A DNA stretch of 64,000 bases from Gordonia zhenghanii (lineage in GTDB: Bacteria > Actinomycetota > Actinomycetes > Mycobacteriales > Mycobacteriaceae), in the NCBI RefSeq assembly GCF_021738965.1, contig NZ_JAKKOQ010000013.1, positions 62,001-126,000 of the forward strand, read 5' to 3'. Shown piece by piece: positions 20,954 through 28,456 of this stretch. The translations under genes and the position numbers were made by a program. The notes under the pieces were generated by a model. The model was not told the origin of the DNA, searched no databases, and saw nothing but the letters and a program-made list of their open reading frames with translations. Each line of letters begins with the position of its first letter. Within the stretch, counting starts at the first letter, position 1.

Positions 20954-21697
20954 GTGGCACTCTCGCCCCCGCCGCGCACAGGATCACAACTCGTCCGCCA
21001 GCGTGTCCGCTACTACTACCTGCTGATCGCGCTCATCGTCGCCGTCTTCGCTGCGGAGACGATGATGCACTTCACCCACGACACGTGGTCGCGGTGGATC
21101 GTGACGATCACCGCGCTCGTCGCCGCAGCGTTGGCCGTCGGCTCGGGTCTGCGTGCCGCCGATCTCGGCTTGTCGCCCGGCACCTGGGCCCGGGGCGCCC
21201 GCTGGGCGGCAGTGATCGTCGTCGTCGTGGTGGCTGCGATCGGCCTCGCCCTCGCCGTCCCGCCACTGCGCGACCTGTTCCACAACGACGCCTACCGAGA
21301 CCTTCGGTGGGCGCTGTTCTCGGCGTTCGTGTTGATCCCATTGCAGACGGTGATCCCCGAGGAACTCCTGTTCCGCGGCATCGTGACCGGTGCGCTGCTG
21401 CGCCGTCACTCGGTCGCTGTCGCGATCTCCGTTCAAGCCGTCCTGTTCGGCCTGTGGCACATCGTGTCGTCGATCGGGCTGGCCGAGGGCAATGCGGGAA
21501 TCGGGAGCGTGGTCGGCTCCGGCGCCGCTGGCCAGGCGCTCAGCGTGATCGGGGCAGTGGCGTTCACCGCTGCGTCGGGCGCGGTGTTCGGCTGGCTCCG
21601 CGTGCGGACCGGCAGCCTGCTCCCGTGCATCGCGCTGCACTGGGCCGCGAACGGCGCAGGCGCGATCGCGGCGGCGTTCGCGTGGCACCTCTCGTAA
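20954..21697 (+). CDS. CPBP (CAAX/Abi) family membrane protease
   Basis: 247 residues, strongly hydrophobic with about seven membrane segments. The CPBP active site is complete: E-E-L-L-F-R-G at residues 136-142, F-G-L-W-H (His169) and H-W-A-A-N-G near 231. Family members are glutamate-type intramembrane proteases or bacteriocin-immunity-like proteins; the substrate is unknown. The GTG start is fixed by an excellent GAGGAGGAC ribosome site 5-11 bases upstream. An ATG two bases earlier is in another frame. It diverges from nrdF with ~170 bases between. Confidence 0.85.
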   Translation: MALSPPPRTGSQLVRQRVRYYYLLIALIVAVFAAETMMHFTHDTWSRWIVTITALVAAALAVGSGLRAADLGLSPGTWARGARWAAVIVVVVVAAIGLALAVPPLRDLFHNDAYRDLRWALFSAFVLIPLQTVIPEELLFRGIVTGALLRRHSVAVAISVQAVLFGLWHIVSSIGLAEGNAGIGSVVGSGAAGQALSVIGAVAFTAASGAVFGWLRVRTGSLLPCIALHWAANGAGAIAAAFAWHLS

Positions 21698-21752
21698 CGA
21701 GGAGCCTGAGGAGCGGGTTGGCAGCGACCACCCATCGTGCCACTATGTGACG

Positions 21753-22160
21753 ATGAGCACAGATGACGCGAAGGCTCGAGACCCTCTGCTGGCTGCGCTC
21801 CGTGGTCTCGCCATCGGACGGATAGCGCTCGGTGCGGCGTCCCTCGCCGCGCCGGGAGCGCTCGCTCGGGGCCTGAGCGTCAAGCAGACACCGGAATTGG
21901 ACTACATGACGAGAATATTCGGGGCGCGCGCGATCGCCCTCGGAGTCGGCTATCTGACAACCCCGCAGGCTGAACGGCCCCGCTGGCAACGACTCTCCCT
22001 CATGGTCGACATCACCGATACAGCACACGGCACCGCGCATCTCGTCCGCGGCGATCTGCCGAGGTCGGCCGCGGTCGCGATGGTCGCGCTGACCGGTACG
22101 TACATGTCGGTCGGCGCGACGCGCTTCATCACCGACATGAAGGTGCAACGCGCAGCCTGA
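21753..22160 (+). CDS. small membrane protein of unknown function (DUF4267-like layout)
   Basis: 135 residues with three or four hydrophobic stretches (L-A-I-G-R-I-A-L-G-A-A-S-L-A-A-P at about 20-35, A-R-A-I-A-L-G-V-G-Y at about 60-70, and A-V-A-M-V-A-L-T-G-T-Y near the end) and an invariant-looking M-T-R-I-F-G-A-R. Such proteins are common and uncharacterised in actinobacteria; I do not recognise a function. A GTG at 21747 is an equally possible start. It converges on the dehydrogenase gene with a 3-base gap. Confidence 0.6.
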   Translation: MSTDDAKARDPLLAALRGLAIGRIALGAASLAAPGALARGLSVKQTPELDYMTRIFGARAIALGVGYLTTPQAERPRWQRLSLMVDITDTAHGTAHLVRGDLPRSAAVAMVALTGTYMSVGATRFITDMKVQRAA

Positions 22161-22163
22161 CCC

Positions 22164-23330
22164 TCAGACCTCGGTCTTCGCGCTCCTCGGGTCCACGAGA
22201 ATCTTCGCGTGCACCTCGGGATCGGCGAGCGCGTCGAACGCCGCCTCCACCCCGGCGAGTCCGACGGTTCCGGTGATCAGCGGCTTCACGTCGACTTTGC
22301 CACTCGCCATCATCTGCAGGGTCTCGTAGAACTCGCCCGGGTCGTAGCCGAAGACGAACCGGAAGTCGATCTCCTTGCTGCCCGCCATCGCGGGCATGAA
22401 GGAGTCCTGCTCCATGCACACGCCGACGACGACGATCCGCGACCGAGGCGGAGCGGAGTCGACGAGTTGCGAGATCACTCCGGGGACACCGACGCATTCG
22501 AAGACGACGGGACCTGCGGGGACCTCGCCGAGACGTTCGGCCAGCCGGAACACATGCCACCACGGAATCGGGCCGGGCAGCGTACGGAGCTTCCCCATGG
22601 TGCCCAGCGCGAGGCCGACCAGGTCGGACACCGACCGCAGCTCGTTACGGCCGGGTTTGTAGGCGTCGAACGGGTCGGTCTCGCGCGGATCGACGACGAT
22701 GTCGGCTCCGACTTCGCGAGCCAGTTCGCGGCGGCGCTGCGACAGGTCGCTGGCCACGACATTCTTCACACCCGAGGCCTTCAGCATCGCGATGACGGCG
22801 AGCCCGATGGGTCCACAGCCGATCACCACGGCGGCCTGCCCTCGTCCGAGGTCACCTCGGCGGACCGCGTGCCAGGCCACCGCCATCGGTTCGGTGAGAG
22901 CCGCCTCGTCGTCGGAGAGACTGTCCAGGACCGGCATTGTCATCGATTCCTGGACGACGACGCGTTCGGCGTACGCGCCCGGCGCCCGCTCGGACAATCC
23001 GATCAGCTGTGGTCCGTCGTCCTCACCGGTCATCGGGAGCGCGACGACGCGTGTGCCCGCCTTCCACCGCTTGTGGCAGCCCGGTCCGTACTCGGCGACG
23101 GTTCCGACGAACTCGTGGCCCATCACGACGCGCTGATCGAATCGCATCATGTGGGAGTACCCCGCGGTCTCCGCGACCTCGGCGACGACGTCCGCGTGAT
23201 GACGTGCGTGGAGATCAGATCCGCAGATCCCGGTCCTCGTCACCTCCAGCACCAGTTGCCCTCGTCCCGGCGTCAGGTCGGCGACGTCGTCGACGGTCAA
23301 TCGGCCTCGGCTGCACACAACGGCTTTCAT
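22164..23330 (-). CDS. zinc-binding alcohol dehydrogenase family protein (MDR superfamily)
   Basis: 388 residues. The GroES-like N-terminal domain has the catalytic zinc ligands C36 (G-I-C-G-S-D-L-H) and H72-E73 (M-G-H-E-F-V-G). The Rossmann domain has G-C-G-P-I-G at 171-176. The structural-zinc lobe normally made of four Cys around residues 90-115 is absent, with the loop shortened to T-G-E-D-D-G-P-Q, so only the catalytic zinc is expected. The enzyme would oxidise an alcohol or polyol with NAD(P)+; the substrate is unknown. The start M-K-A-V-V-C is the conserved one; an upstream ATG adds 17 atypical residues. It follows nrdE on the same strand, separated by a terminator and repeats. Confidence 0.82.
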   Translation of the reverse strand: MKAVVCSRGRLTVDDVADLTPGRGQLVLEVTRTGICGSDLHARHHADVVAEVAETAGYSHMMRFDQRVVMGHEFVGTVAEYGPGCHKRWKAGTRVVALPMTGEDDGPQLIGLSERAPGAYAERVVVQESMTMPVLDSLSDDEAALTEPMAVAWHAVRRGDLGRGQAAVVIGCGPIGLAVIAMLKASGVKNVVASDLSQRRRELAREVGADIVVDPRETDPFDAYKPGRNELRSVSDLVGLALGTMGKLRTLPGPIPWWHVFRLAERLGEVPAGPVVFECVGVPGVISQLVDSAPPRSRIVVVGVCMEQDSFMPAMAGSKEIDFRFVFGYDPGEFYETLQMMASGKVDVKPLITGTVGLAGVEAAFDALADPEVHAKILVDPRSAKTEV

Positions 23331-23380
23331 ACGGCTCACTGTAGTTCTCATGGGCTGGCCGAACCGCGTCGAGGCCACCA

Positions 23381-23467
23381 TCTCGACTCCGCTCGATCAG
23401 CAGGAGGGACCGCTCGATCAGCGGGGAGGGACGGCTCGATCGGGGTCTCGACTCCGCTCGACCAACG
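23381..23467. repeat. dispersed-repeat block between nrdE and the dehydrogenase gene
   Basis: Two copies of TCTCGACTCCGCTCGA (about 23383 and 23443) flank shorter CGCTCGATCAGCGG and GGCTCGATC fragments. This is the same family as at 3915-4058. The block lies downstream of nrdE and its terminator, and upstream of the dehydrogenase start. Confidence 0.85.
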
Positions 23468-23469
23468 GA

Positions 23470-23500
23470 AACGGCGCGCCGCCCAGGGCGACGCGCCGTT
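23470..23500 (-). terminator. intrinsic terminator after nrdE
   Basis: The arms AACGGCGCG and CGCGCCGTT (23470-23478 and 23492-23500) enclose a 13-base GC-rich loop. On the minus strand the hairpin comes 25 bases after the nrdE stop and is followed by TTT. Confidence 0.65.
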
Positions 23501-23525
23501 CTATCTGCATATCGATGCAGTCAGC

Positions 23526-25757
23526 TCACAACATGCAGCTGACGCAGCCTTCCACCTCGGTGCCTTCGAGGGCCATCTGGCGAAGGCGGATGTAGTAGAG
23601 CGTCTTGATGCCCTTGCGCCATGCGTAGATCTGCGCCTTGTTGACGTCGCGGGTGCTCGCGGTGTCCTTGAAGAACAGGGTCAGGCTCAGGCCCTGGTCG
23701 ACGTGCTGCGTCGCCGCGGCATAGGTGTCGATGACCTTCTCGTAACCGATCTCGTACGCGTCCTGGTAGTACTCCAGGTTGTCGTTCGTCAGGTACGGCG
23801 CCGGGTAGTAGACGCGGCCGATCTTGCCTTCCTTGCGGATCTCGATCTTCGACGCGACCGGGTGGATCGAGCTCGTCGAGTTGTTGATGTAACTGATCGA
23901 TCCGGTCGGCGGGACGGCCTGCAGGTTCTGGTTGTAGATGCCGTGCTTCTGCACGCTGGCCTTCAGCTCACGCCAGTCGTCCTGCGTCGGGATGTTGATC
24001 CCGCCGTCGGCGAACAGCTGGCCGTTCACATCGGTTCCCGAGCGGGCGAAGAGGTCGCGCACCTTGTCGGTCTTCGGCTCCCACACCTGGTCGATGTACT
24101 TGTCGAAGAACTCGCCCGACGCGTACTTGCTGTCCTCGAAGCCCACGAAGGCGCTGCCGCGCTCCTGAGCGATCCGGTTGGACGCACGAATCGCGTGGTA
24201 CGCGACCGTGTAGAAGTACATGTTCGTGAAGTCGATGCCCTCTTCGCTGCCGTAGAAGATCCGCTCCCGCGCGAGGTAGCCGTGCAGGTTCATCTGACCG
24301 AGGCCGATGGCGTGCCCGTCCTCGTTCGCACGCTTGATGGACGGAACCGAGTCGATCGACGTCTGGTCGGCGACCGCGGTCAGGCCGCGGATCGCTGTCT
24401 CGATGGAGTGACCGAAGTCCGGCGAGTCCATCGTCTTCGCGATGTTCAGCGAACCCAGGTTGCACGAGATGTCCCGCCCGACGTGCGAGTACGAGAGGTC
24501 GTCGTTGAACTCCGACGGCGTCGAGACCTGGAGGATCTCCGAGCACAGGTTCGAGTGCGTGATCTTGCCTGCGACCGGGTTCGCACGGTTCACCGTGTCC
24601 TCGAACATGACGTACGGGTAGCCCGACTCGAACTGGAGCTCGGCGAGCGTCTGGAAGAACTCGCGCGCCTTGATCTTCGTCTTCCGAATACGAGCGTCCT
24701 CGACCATCGCGTGGTACTCGTCGGTCACGTTCACATCGGCGAACGGCTTGCCGTACACCCGCTCCACGTCGTACGGACTGAACAGGTACATGTCGTCATT
24801 GTTCTTGGCGAGCTGGAACGTGATGTCCGGGATCACCACACCGAGCGACAGTGTCTTGATGCGGATCTTCTCGTCCGCATTCTCGCGCTTGGTGTCCAGG
24901 AACCGGTAGATGTCCGGGTGGTGGGCGTGCAGGTAGACCGCGCCTGCGCCCTGGCGGGCACCGAGCTGGTTCGCGTAGCTGAACGAGTCCTCGAGCAGCT
25001 TCATGATCGGGATGACGCCCGAGCTCTGGTTCTCGATCTGCTTGATCGGCGCACCGTGCTCGCGGACGTTGCTCAGCAGCAGTGCGACGCCGCCGCCGCG
25101 CTTGGACAGCTGGAGCGCCGAGTTGATCGACCGCCCGATCGACTCCATGTTGTCCTCGATACGGAGCAGGAAGCACGAGACCGGCTCGCCTCGCTGCTTC
25201 TTGCCCGAGTTCAGGAATGTCGGAGTGGCCGGCTGGAAGCGTCCGTCCAGGATCTCGTCGACGAGATTGCGAGCGAGGGCGGTGTCACCGGCGGCGAGGG
25301 TCAGCGCGACCATGCAGACGCGGTCCTCGAAGCGCTCCAGGTAGCGCTTGCCGTCGAACGTCTTGAGCGTGTAGCTCGTGTAGTACTTGAACGCGCCGAG
25401 GAACGTCGGGAACCGGAACTTCTTGCTGAAGGCATGGCCGAACAGCAGCTTGACGAACTCGCGGTCGTACTGCGCGAGGACCTCGGGCTCGTAGTAGTTC
25501 TCCTTGACGAGGTAGTCGAGCTTCTCGTCGAGGTCGTGGAAGAAGACCGTGTTCTGGTTGACGTGCTGCAGGAAGTACTGCCGCGCCGCCTCCTTGTCCA
25601 TCTCGAACTGGATCTTCCCGTCCTCGTCGTACAGGTTGAGCATCGCGTTGAGGGCGTGGAAGTCCATCTCCCCCGCCCCATGGCCCGCGGGGCTCGCGTG
25701 GACGCCGGACTGGCTGGCCGAGACGGTGGAATCTAATGCGGTGACTGTGGGCGACAC
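23526..25757 (-). CDS. nrdE: class Ib ribonucleoside-diphosphate reductase alpha subunit
   Basis: 743 residues. It is the catalytic subunit reducing ribonucleoside diphosphates in the cytosol. Active-site features: the first redox Cys in P-V-S-C-F-L (about residue 200), N-L-C-S-E with the Asn, thiyl Cys and Glu around residue 400, two Tyr near the C terminus in T-L-Y-Y-I-R for radical transfer, and the swinging C-terminal C-V-S-C-M-L reduced by NrdH. There is no ATP-cone domain, as expected for class Ib. An extra run of about 12 residues, [10 protein letters not shown], before [10 protein letters not shown] looks like an insertion relative to the M. tuberculosis protein as I recall it. It lies 18 bases after nrdI in the nrdH-nrdI-nrdE operon. 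Confidence 0.96.
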   Translation of the reverse strand: MSPTVTALDSTVSASQSGVHASPAGHGAGEMDFHALNAMLNLYDEDGKIQFEMDKEAARQYFLQHVNQNTVFFHDLDEKLDYLVKENYYEPEVLAQYDREFVKLLFGHAFSKKFRFPTFLGAFKYYTSYTLKTFDGKRYLERFEDRVCMVALTLAAGDTALARNLVDEILDGRFQPATPTFLNSGKKQRGEPVSCFLLRIEDNMESIGRSINSALQLSKRGGGVALLLSNVREHGAPIKQIENQSSGVIPIMKLLEDSFSYANQLGARQGAGAVYLHAHHPDIYRFLDTKRENADEKIRIKTLSLGVVIPDITFQLAKNNDDMYLFSPYDVERVYGKPFADVNVTDEYHAMVEDARIRKTKIKAREFFQTLAELQFESGYPYVMFEDTVNRANPVAGKITHSNLCSEILQVSTPSEFNDDLSYSHVGRDISCNLGSLNIAKTMDSPDFGHSIETAIRGLTAVADQTSIDSVPSIKRANEDGHAIGLGQMNLHGYLARERIFYGSEEGIDFTNMYFYTVAYHAIRASNRIAQERGSAFVGFEDSKYASGEFFDKYIDQVWEPKTDKVRDLFARSGTDVNGQLFADGGINIPTQDDWRELKASVQKHGIYNQNLQAVPPTGSISYINNSTSSIHPVASKIEIRKEGKIGRVYYPAPYLTNDNLEYYQDAYEIGYEKVIDTYAAATQHVDQGLSLTLFFKDTASTRDVNKAQIYAWRKGIKTLYYIRLRQMALEGTEVEGCVSCML

Positions 25758-25775
25758 GATGGCTCCTGGAAGTGT

Positions 25776-26264
25776 CTAGTGCGCTGGTGCGCGGTGTGTT
25801 CGGGTGAAGTCGGCGAGGCCGTCCTGTACTCGGATGACGTCCTCTGGTGTGCCCATCAACTCGAACCGATACAGATAGGGCACGTGGCATTTGGCTGCGA
25901 TGATGTCGCCCGCCATAGCGAACTCCGCTCCGAAGTTCGTATTACCGGCGGCGATCACTCCGCGGATCAACGCTCGATTGTGTTCGACGTTGAGGAATTT
26001 GATGACTTGTTTCGGTACGTAGCCGCCGCCTGCGTGAGCGGTGATCGCCCCGTTGTCGCTGACCTTCCCGCCCCCGTAGGTCGGACTGATCAGCACGTAC
26101 GGCTCATCCACTCGGAAAGCGCCCTCCCGGTCGATCAGCGGGATCCGCTGCGATCGGGCTCCGAGTTTGTACACGAAGCGTTGGGTGTTCTCCGAGACGG
26201 ACGAGAAGTACACGATCAACGGCAGGTCGTCGCGGCCCGGTATCTCGTCGGCGGCCGCAGACAT
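25776..26264 (-). CDS. nrdI: NrdI flavodoxin-like protein
   Basis: 162 residues from the ATG at 26264. Flavodoxin-like FMN-binding protein: [13 protein letters not shown] begins the phosphate loop, followed by I-S-P-T-Y-G-G-G and G-N-T-N-F-G-A-E-F. It supplies the oxidant (superoxide or hydroperoxide) that assembles the Mn(III)-Tyr radical in NrdF. It lies between nrdH (10-base gap) and nrdE. The first 13 residues are a short lead-in before the fold. A frame extending further upstream runs out of frame through nrdH and is not real. Confidence 0.93.
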   Translation of the reverse strand: MSAAADEIPGRDDLPLIVYFSSVSENTQRFVYKLGARSQRIPLIDREGAFRVDEPYVLISPTYGGGKVSDNGAITAHAGGGYVPKQVIKFLNVEHNRALIRGVIAAGNTNFGAEFAMAGDIIAAKCHVPYLYRFELMGTPEDVIRVQDGLADFTRTHRAPAH

Positions 26265-26274
26265 CGGCCGGGAC

Positions 26275-26508
26275 TCAGGCTGCGCCGACCGCGAGGGCTT
26301 TGATGCGGTCGGGACGGAAGCCCGACCAGTGGTCGTCGCCGTCGACGACGACCGGAGCCTGCAGGTAGCCGAGAGCCATGACGTAATCGCGAGCCTCGTC
26401 GTCCTGACTGATGTCGACGACGTCGTACGACAGGCCGGCCTTGTCGAGCGCCTTGTACGTCGCATTGCACTGGACACAAGCGGGCTTGGTGTAGACGGTG
26501 ATTGCCAT
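26275..26508 (-). CDS. nrdH: NrdH redoxin
   Basis: 77 residues. Glutaredoxin-like fold with thioredoxin-like activity; the redox pair is C11-V-Q-C14 near the N terminus, and the W-S-G-F-R-P-D motif at about 60-66 is the NrdH signature. It reduces the C-terminal cysteines of NrdE, taking electrons from thioredoxin reductase. The ATG at 26508 follows a GGGAG ribosome site. It is the first gene of the operon; the paired NrdR boxes and promoter lie 130-180 bases upstream, leaving a long untranslated leader. Confidence 0.95.
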   Translation of the reverse strand: MAITVYTKPACVQCNATYKALDKAGLSYDVVDISQDDEARDYVMALGYLQAPVVVDGDDHWSGFRPDRIKALAVGAA

Positions 26509-26641
26509 CGGCGAGACTCCCTCATCCTGCGGTCGGTGACCGCTTCCCTGCGACATTTTCGGTGGTGTGCTCGGGAGGCCTTCCCGGTGAACGACGTCGA
26601 TGTGATTCGATCGCCTTCTGTCCGCCCCCCGGACACTTCAA

Positions 26642-26657
26642 ACACTACACCTAGTGG
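26642..26657 (-). promoter_or_regulatory. NrdR box 1 overlapping the -10 region of nrdHIE
   Basis: ACACTACACCTAGTGG fits the NrdR consensus (ACACTAnATnTAGTGT type). It covers the proposed -10 hexamer TAGTGT (26642-26647 read on the minus strand), so binding by the dATP-sensing repressor NrdR would block the promoter. Confidence 0.75.
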
Positions 26658-26669
26658 TTCGGTTTTCAA
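26642..26669 (-). promoter_or_regulatory. candidate nrdHIE promoter (-35 TTGAAA, 16-base spacer, -10 TAGTGT)
   Basis: Read on the minus strand, TTGAAA (26664-26669) and TAGTGT (26642-26647) are 16 bases apart and sit exactly between and within the two NrdR boxes. The -35 lies at the centre of an 8-base inverted repeat, GTGGTTCG / CGAACCAC (26654-26661 and 26670-26677). Confidence 0.55.
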
Positions 26670-26673
26670 CGAA

Positions 26674-26689
26674 CCACAATCACTTGTGA
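26674..26689 (-). promoter_or_regulatory. NrdR box 2 upstream of the nrdHIE -35 region
   Basis: CCACAATCACTTGTGA resembles the NrdR consensus with conserved CACAA and TTGTGA halves. It starts 32 bases from box 1, about three helical turns, the spacing typical of paired NrdR sites. Confidence 0.7.
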
Positions 26690-26921
26690 ATAACATTCGT
26701 GAAAGTCCCAGGTCGCAGAGTCTCTGTCCACAGGTCGATCGGCGTGTCTCGGCCCACTCGGCGTGTCATGCACAGCCATGTGGAGGAGTACTCAACAACT
26801 GTGGATCGGGCCATGACAATCAGTGAATCATCAGGGTGTGACAACGAAGGTCTCCCCGCGCCGCCGGAGGATCCTCACGCGCCCCCCGGAGCCTCGCGAA
26901 CACCCCGCTCAACCCAAGAGA

Positions 26922-26964
26922 ATGAGCCCTGTGGCCGCGATCGAATCGCGGCCACAGGGCTCAT
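26922..26964 (-). terminator. intrinsic terminator of the FMN reductase gene
   Basis: The 19-base arms ATGAGCCCTGTGGCCGCGA (26922-26940) and TCGCGGCCACAGGGCTCAT (26946-26964) are perfectly complementary around the loop TCGAA. The hairpin begins 56 bases after the reductase stop and insulates it from the nrd promoter region. Confidence 0.85.
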
Positions 26965-27019
26965 CGACGGTCCAGGCCGGGGTCTCCGGCGCTCACCGTC
27001 TCATACGGACGCCACCGGG

Positions 27020-27577
27020 TCAGGCAGCGACCGCCACCGAGTCGACGAGGACCCGGAGGGCTTCGGTCACCTGGCCGACGATCGCCTCGCTGCGAACACC
27101 GGCATCGTCGAGCTTGCCGGTGATGAGACCGACCTCGACGTCCTCGACCACGCGGCCGCCCGCGATGCCGACGGACTTACGGGTGTCCTGGCGCGACCAG
27201 GTGCCGGCATACTGGCCCATCGCCGCACCGATGACACCGACCGGCTTGCCGCCCATGGCGCCCGCCCCGAACGGACGCGACAGCCAGTCGATGGCGTTCT
27301 TGAGGACGGCAGGCAAGGTGCCGTTGTACTCGGGGGTCACCAGCAGCACTGCGTCAGCCGCGGCGACGGCCTCACGCAACTCGGCGACACCGGCGGGCAG
27401 CGAGCCCTCGACGTCGATGTCCTCGTTGTAGAACGCGAGGCCTCCGAGACCGTCGACGATCGACGCGGACACGCCCGCGGGCAGGTTCTCGACGGCGACT
27501 TCCGCGAGCTGGCGGTTGACCGATGCGGCGCGCAGGCTGCCGACGAGGATGGCGACCGTGAGCTTGTTGTCCGACAT
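27020..27577 (-). CDS. NAD(P)H-dependent FMN reductase / quinone reductase (Rv3054c-like)
   Basis: 185 residues. Flavodoxin-like fold of the NADPH-dependent FMN reductase (ChrR/SsuE) family: G-S-L-R-A-A-S-V-N-R near residue 13 binds the FMN phosphate, followed by V-T-P-E-Y-N-G-T-L-P and K-P-V-G-V-I-G-A. It probably reduces FMN, quinones or electrophiles in the cytosol. The ATG at 27577 has an AGGAGAG ribosome site. It diverges from the TetR gene at 27795, and a perfect palindrome between them suggests control by that repressor. Confidence 0.88.
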   Translation of the reverse strand: MSDNKLTVAILVGSLRAASVNRQLAEVAVENLPAGVSASIVDGLGGLAFYNEDIDVEGSLPAGVAELREAVAAADAVLLVTPEYNGTLPAVLKNAIDWLSRPFGAGAMGGKPVGVIGAAMGQYAGTWSRQDTRKSVGIAGGRVVEDVEVGLITGKLDDAGVRSEAIVGQVTEALRVLVDSVAVAA

Positions 27578-27621
27578 GAATTCTCTCCTAATGAAGTTCG
27601 CTCGTGCTGTGAGGTTCGCGT

Positions 27622-27649
27622 GTGATGTTCACGTGGACGTGAATCTCAC
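27622..27649. promoter_or_regulatory. 28-base dyad operator between the FMN reductase and TetR genes
   Basis: TTCACGT-GG-ACGTGAA at 27628-27643 is perfect, and GTGA / TCAC at 27622-27625 and 27646-27649 extend the symmetry. It lies 45 bases upstream of the reductase start in the divergent intergenic region, as expected for the binding site of the adjacent TetR regulator. Confidence 0.7.
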
Positions 27650-27794
27650 TCGGTTCAGGCGCCGGTCCGGCGTCTCGCGTTTTCCACGAAAGATTAAACG
27701 GACCTCGGTCCGCCATTAGTCCCGCCAGCGCGGTGACATCGGTCACCTCGCGGATGAATCGCAGGTGAACGCGACTATCGGCTAATGTCGGGCC

Positions 27795-28418
27795 ATGGCG
27801 ATCTCGGACCACGACCCCGTCGGCCTGCCGGTCGTCGGCGGACCGCCGCCGTCGCCCGAACGCGCTGACGCCGCACGCAACCGCCGACTTCTGCTCGCTG
27901 CCGCCAAGTCGCTGATCGATCACCACGGAGCCTCAGCCGTCACGATGGACGCCGTGGCCCGCGCCGCAGGCGTCGGCAAGGGCACCGTGTTCCGCCGTTT
28001 CGGCAACCGGACCGGCCTCATGCATGCACTCCTGGACCACTCCGAGTCAGACCTGCAGCAGGCGATGCTGTCGGGCCCCGAGCCGCTCGGCCCCGGCGGC
28101 CATCCGCTCGATCGGCTCGTCGCCTATGGTCGCGCCCGCCTCAAGATGACGGTCGACCACCTCGACCTACTCCTCGAGGCCAACTCCGACGACCCGGACC
28201 GCCTGGCGCATCCCGTGTGGGCGATGTCGACCCAGCACGTCAAGATCCTTCTTCGCCAGATCGGCTTCTCCAGCGGCGTCGACGTCATCGCACACGCCGT
28301 TCAAGCGCCGATCGACGCGATCACCGTCCGCCACCTCATGTCGGTCGGCGGGCTGACGCACGAGCAGATCGCCGACGACTGGGAACAGATGGTCCGGATC
28401 CTCGCCGCAGGCCGCTGA
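27795..28418 (+). CDS. TetR/AcrR family transcriptional regulator (Rv3055-like)
   Basis: 207 residues. The N-terminal helix-turn-helix is clear: A-R-N-R-R-L-L-L-A-A-A-K-S-L-I, then G-A-S-A-V-T-M-D-A-V-A-R-A-A-G-V-G-K-G-T-V-F-R-R-F-G-N-R (residues ~25-75). The C-terminal ligand domain is variable. It probably represses itself and the divergent FMN reductase through the 27622-27649 dyad; the inducer may be a quinone or oxidant, by analogy only. Gene order reductase-TetR matches mycobacterial Rv3054c-Rv3055. Confidence 0.88.
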   Translation: MAISDHDPVGLPVVGGPPPSPERADAARNRRLLLAAAKSLIDHHGASAVTMDAVARAAGVGKGTVFRRFGNRTGLMHALLDHSESDLQQAMLSGPEPLGPGGHPLDRLVAYGRARLKMTVDHLDLLLEANSDDPDRLAHPVWAMSTQHVKILLRQIGFSSGVDVIAHAVQAPIDAITVRHLMSVGGLTHEQIADDWEQMVRILAAGR

Positions 28419-28456
28419 GGCTTCGACTGAAGTGTGTCGCCCACTGACCGTTCGGC

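Larger units (their letters stand above)
26509..27019. other. 511-base gene-free region between nrdH and the FMN reductase gene
   Basis: This is the only gap above 300 bases. From left to right it holds the nrdH leader (26509-26641), the NrdR-controlled promoter (26642-26689), a stretch of about 230 bases with no convincing gene, and the terminator of the FMN reductase gene (26922-26964). Reading frames on the plus strand here are short and lack ribosome sites. Confidence 0.7.

Noticed and set aside
22209..25736. 1175-codon open frame on the plus strand
   Set aside because: It is antisense to nrdE and the dehydrogenase; high-G+C codon bias keeps the frame open. The minus-strand proteins have full family motifs.
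26724..26732. DnaA-box-like CTGTCCACA near the nrdHIE promoter
   Set aside because: One mismatch to the consensus and only one other, poorer candidate nearby; such hits are frequent by chance.
26700..26921. Small genes in the nrdH/FMN reductase gap
   Set aside because: Short frames lack ribosome sites and no protein-like composition is evident.
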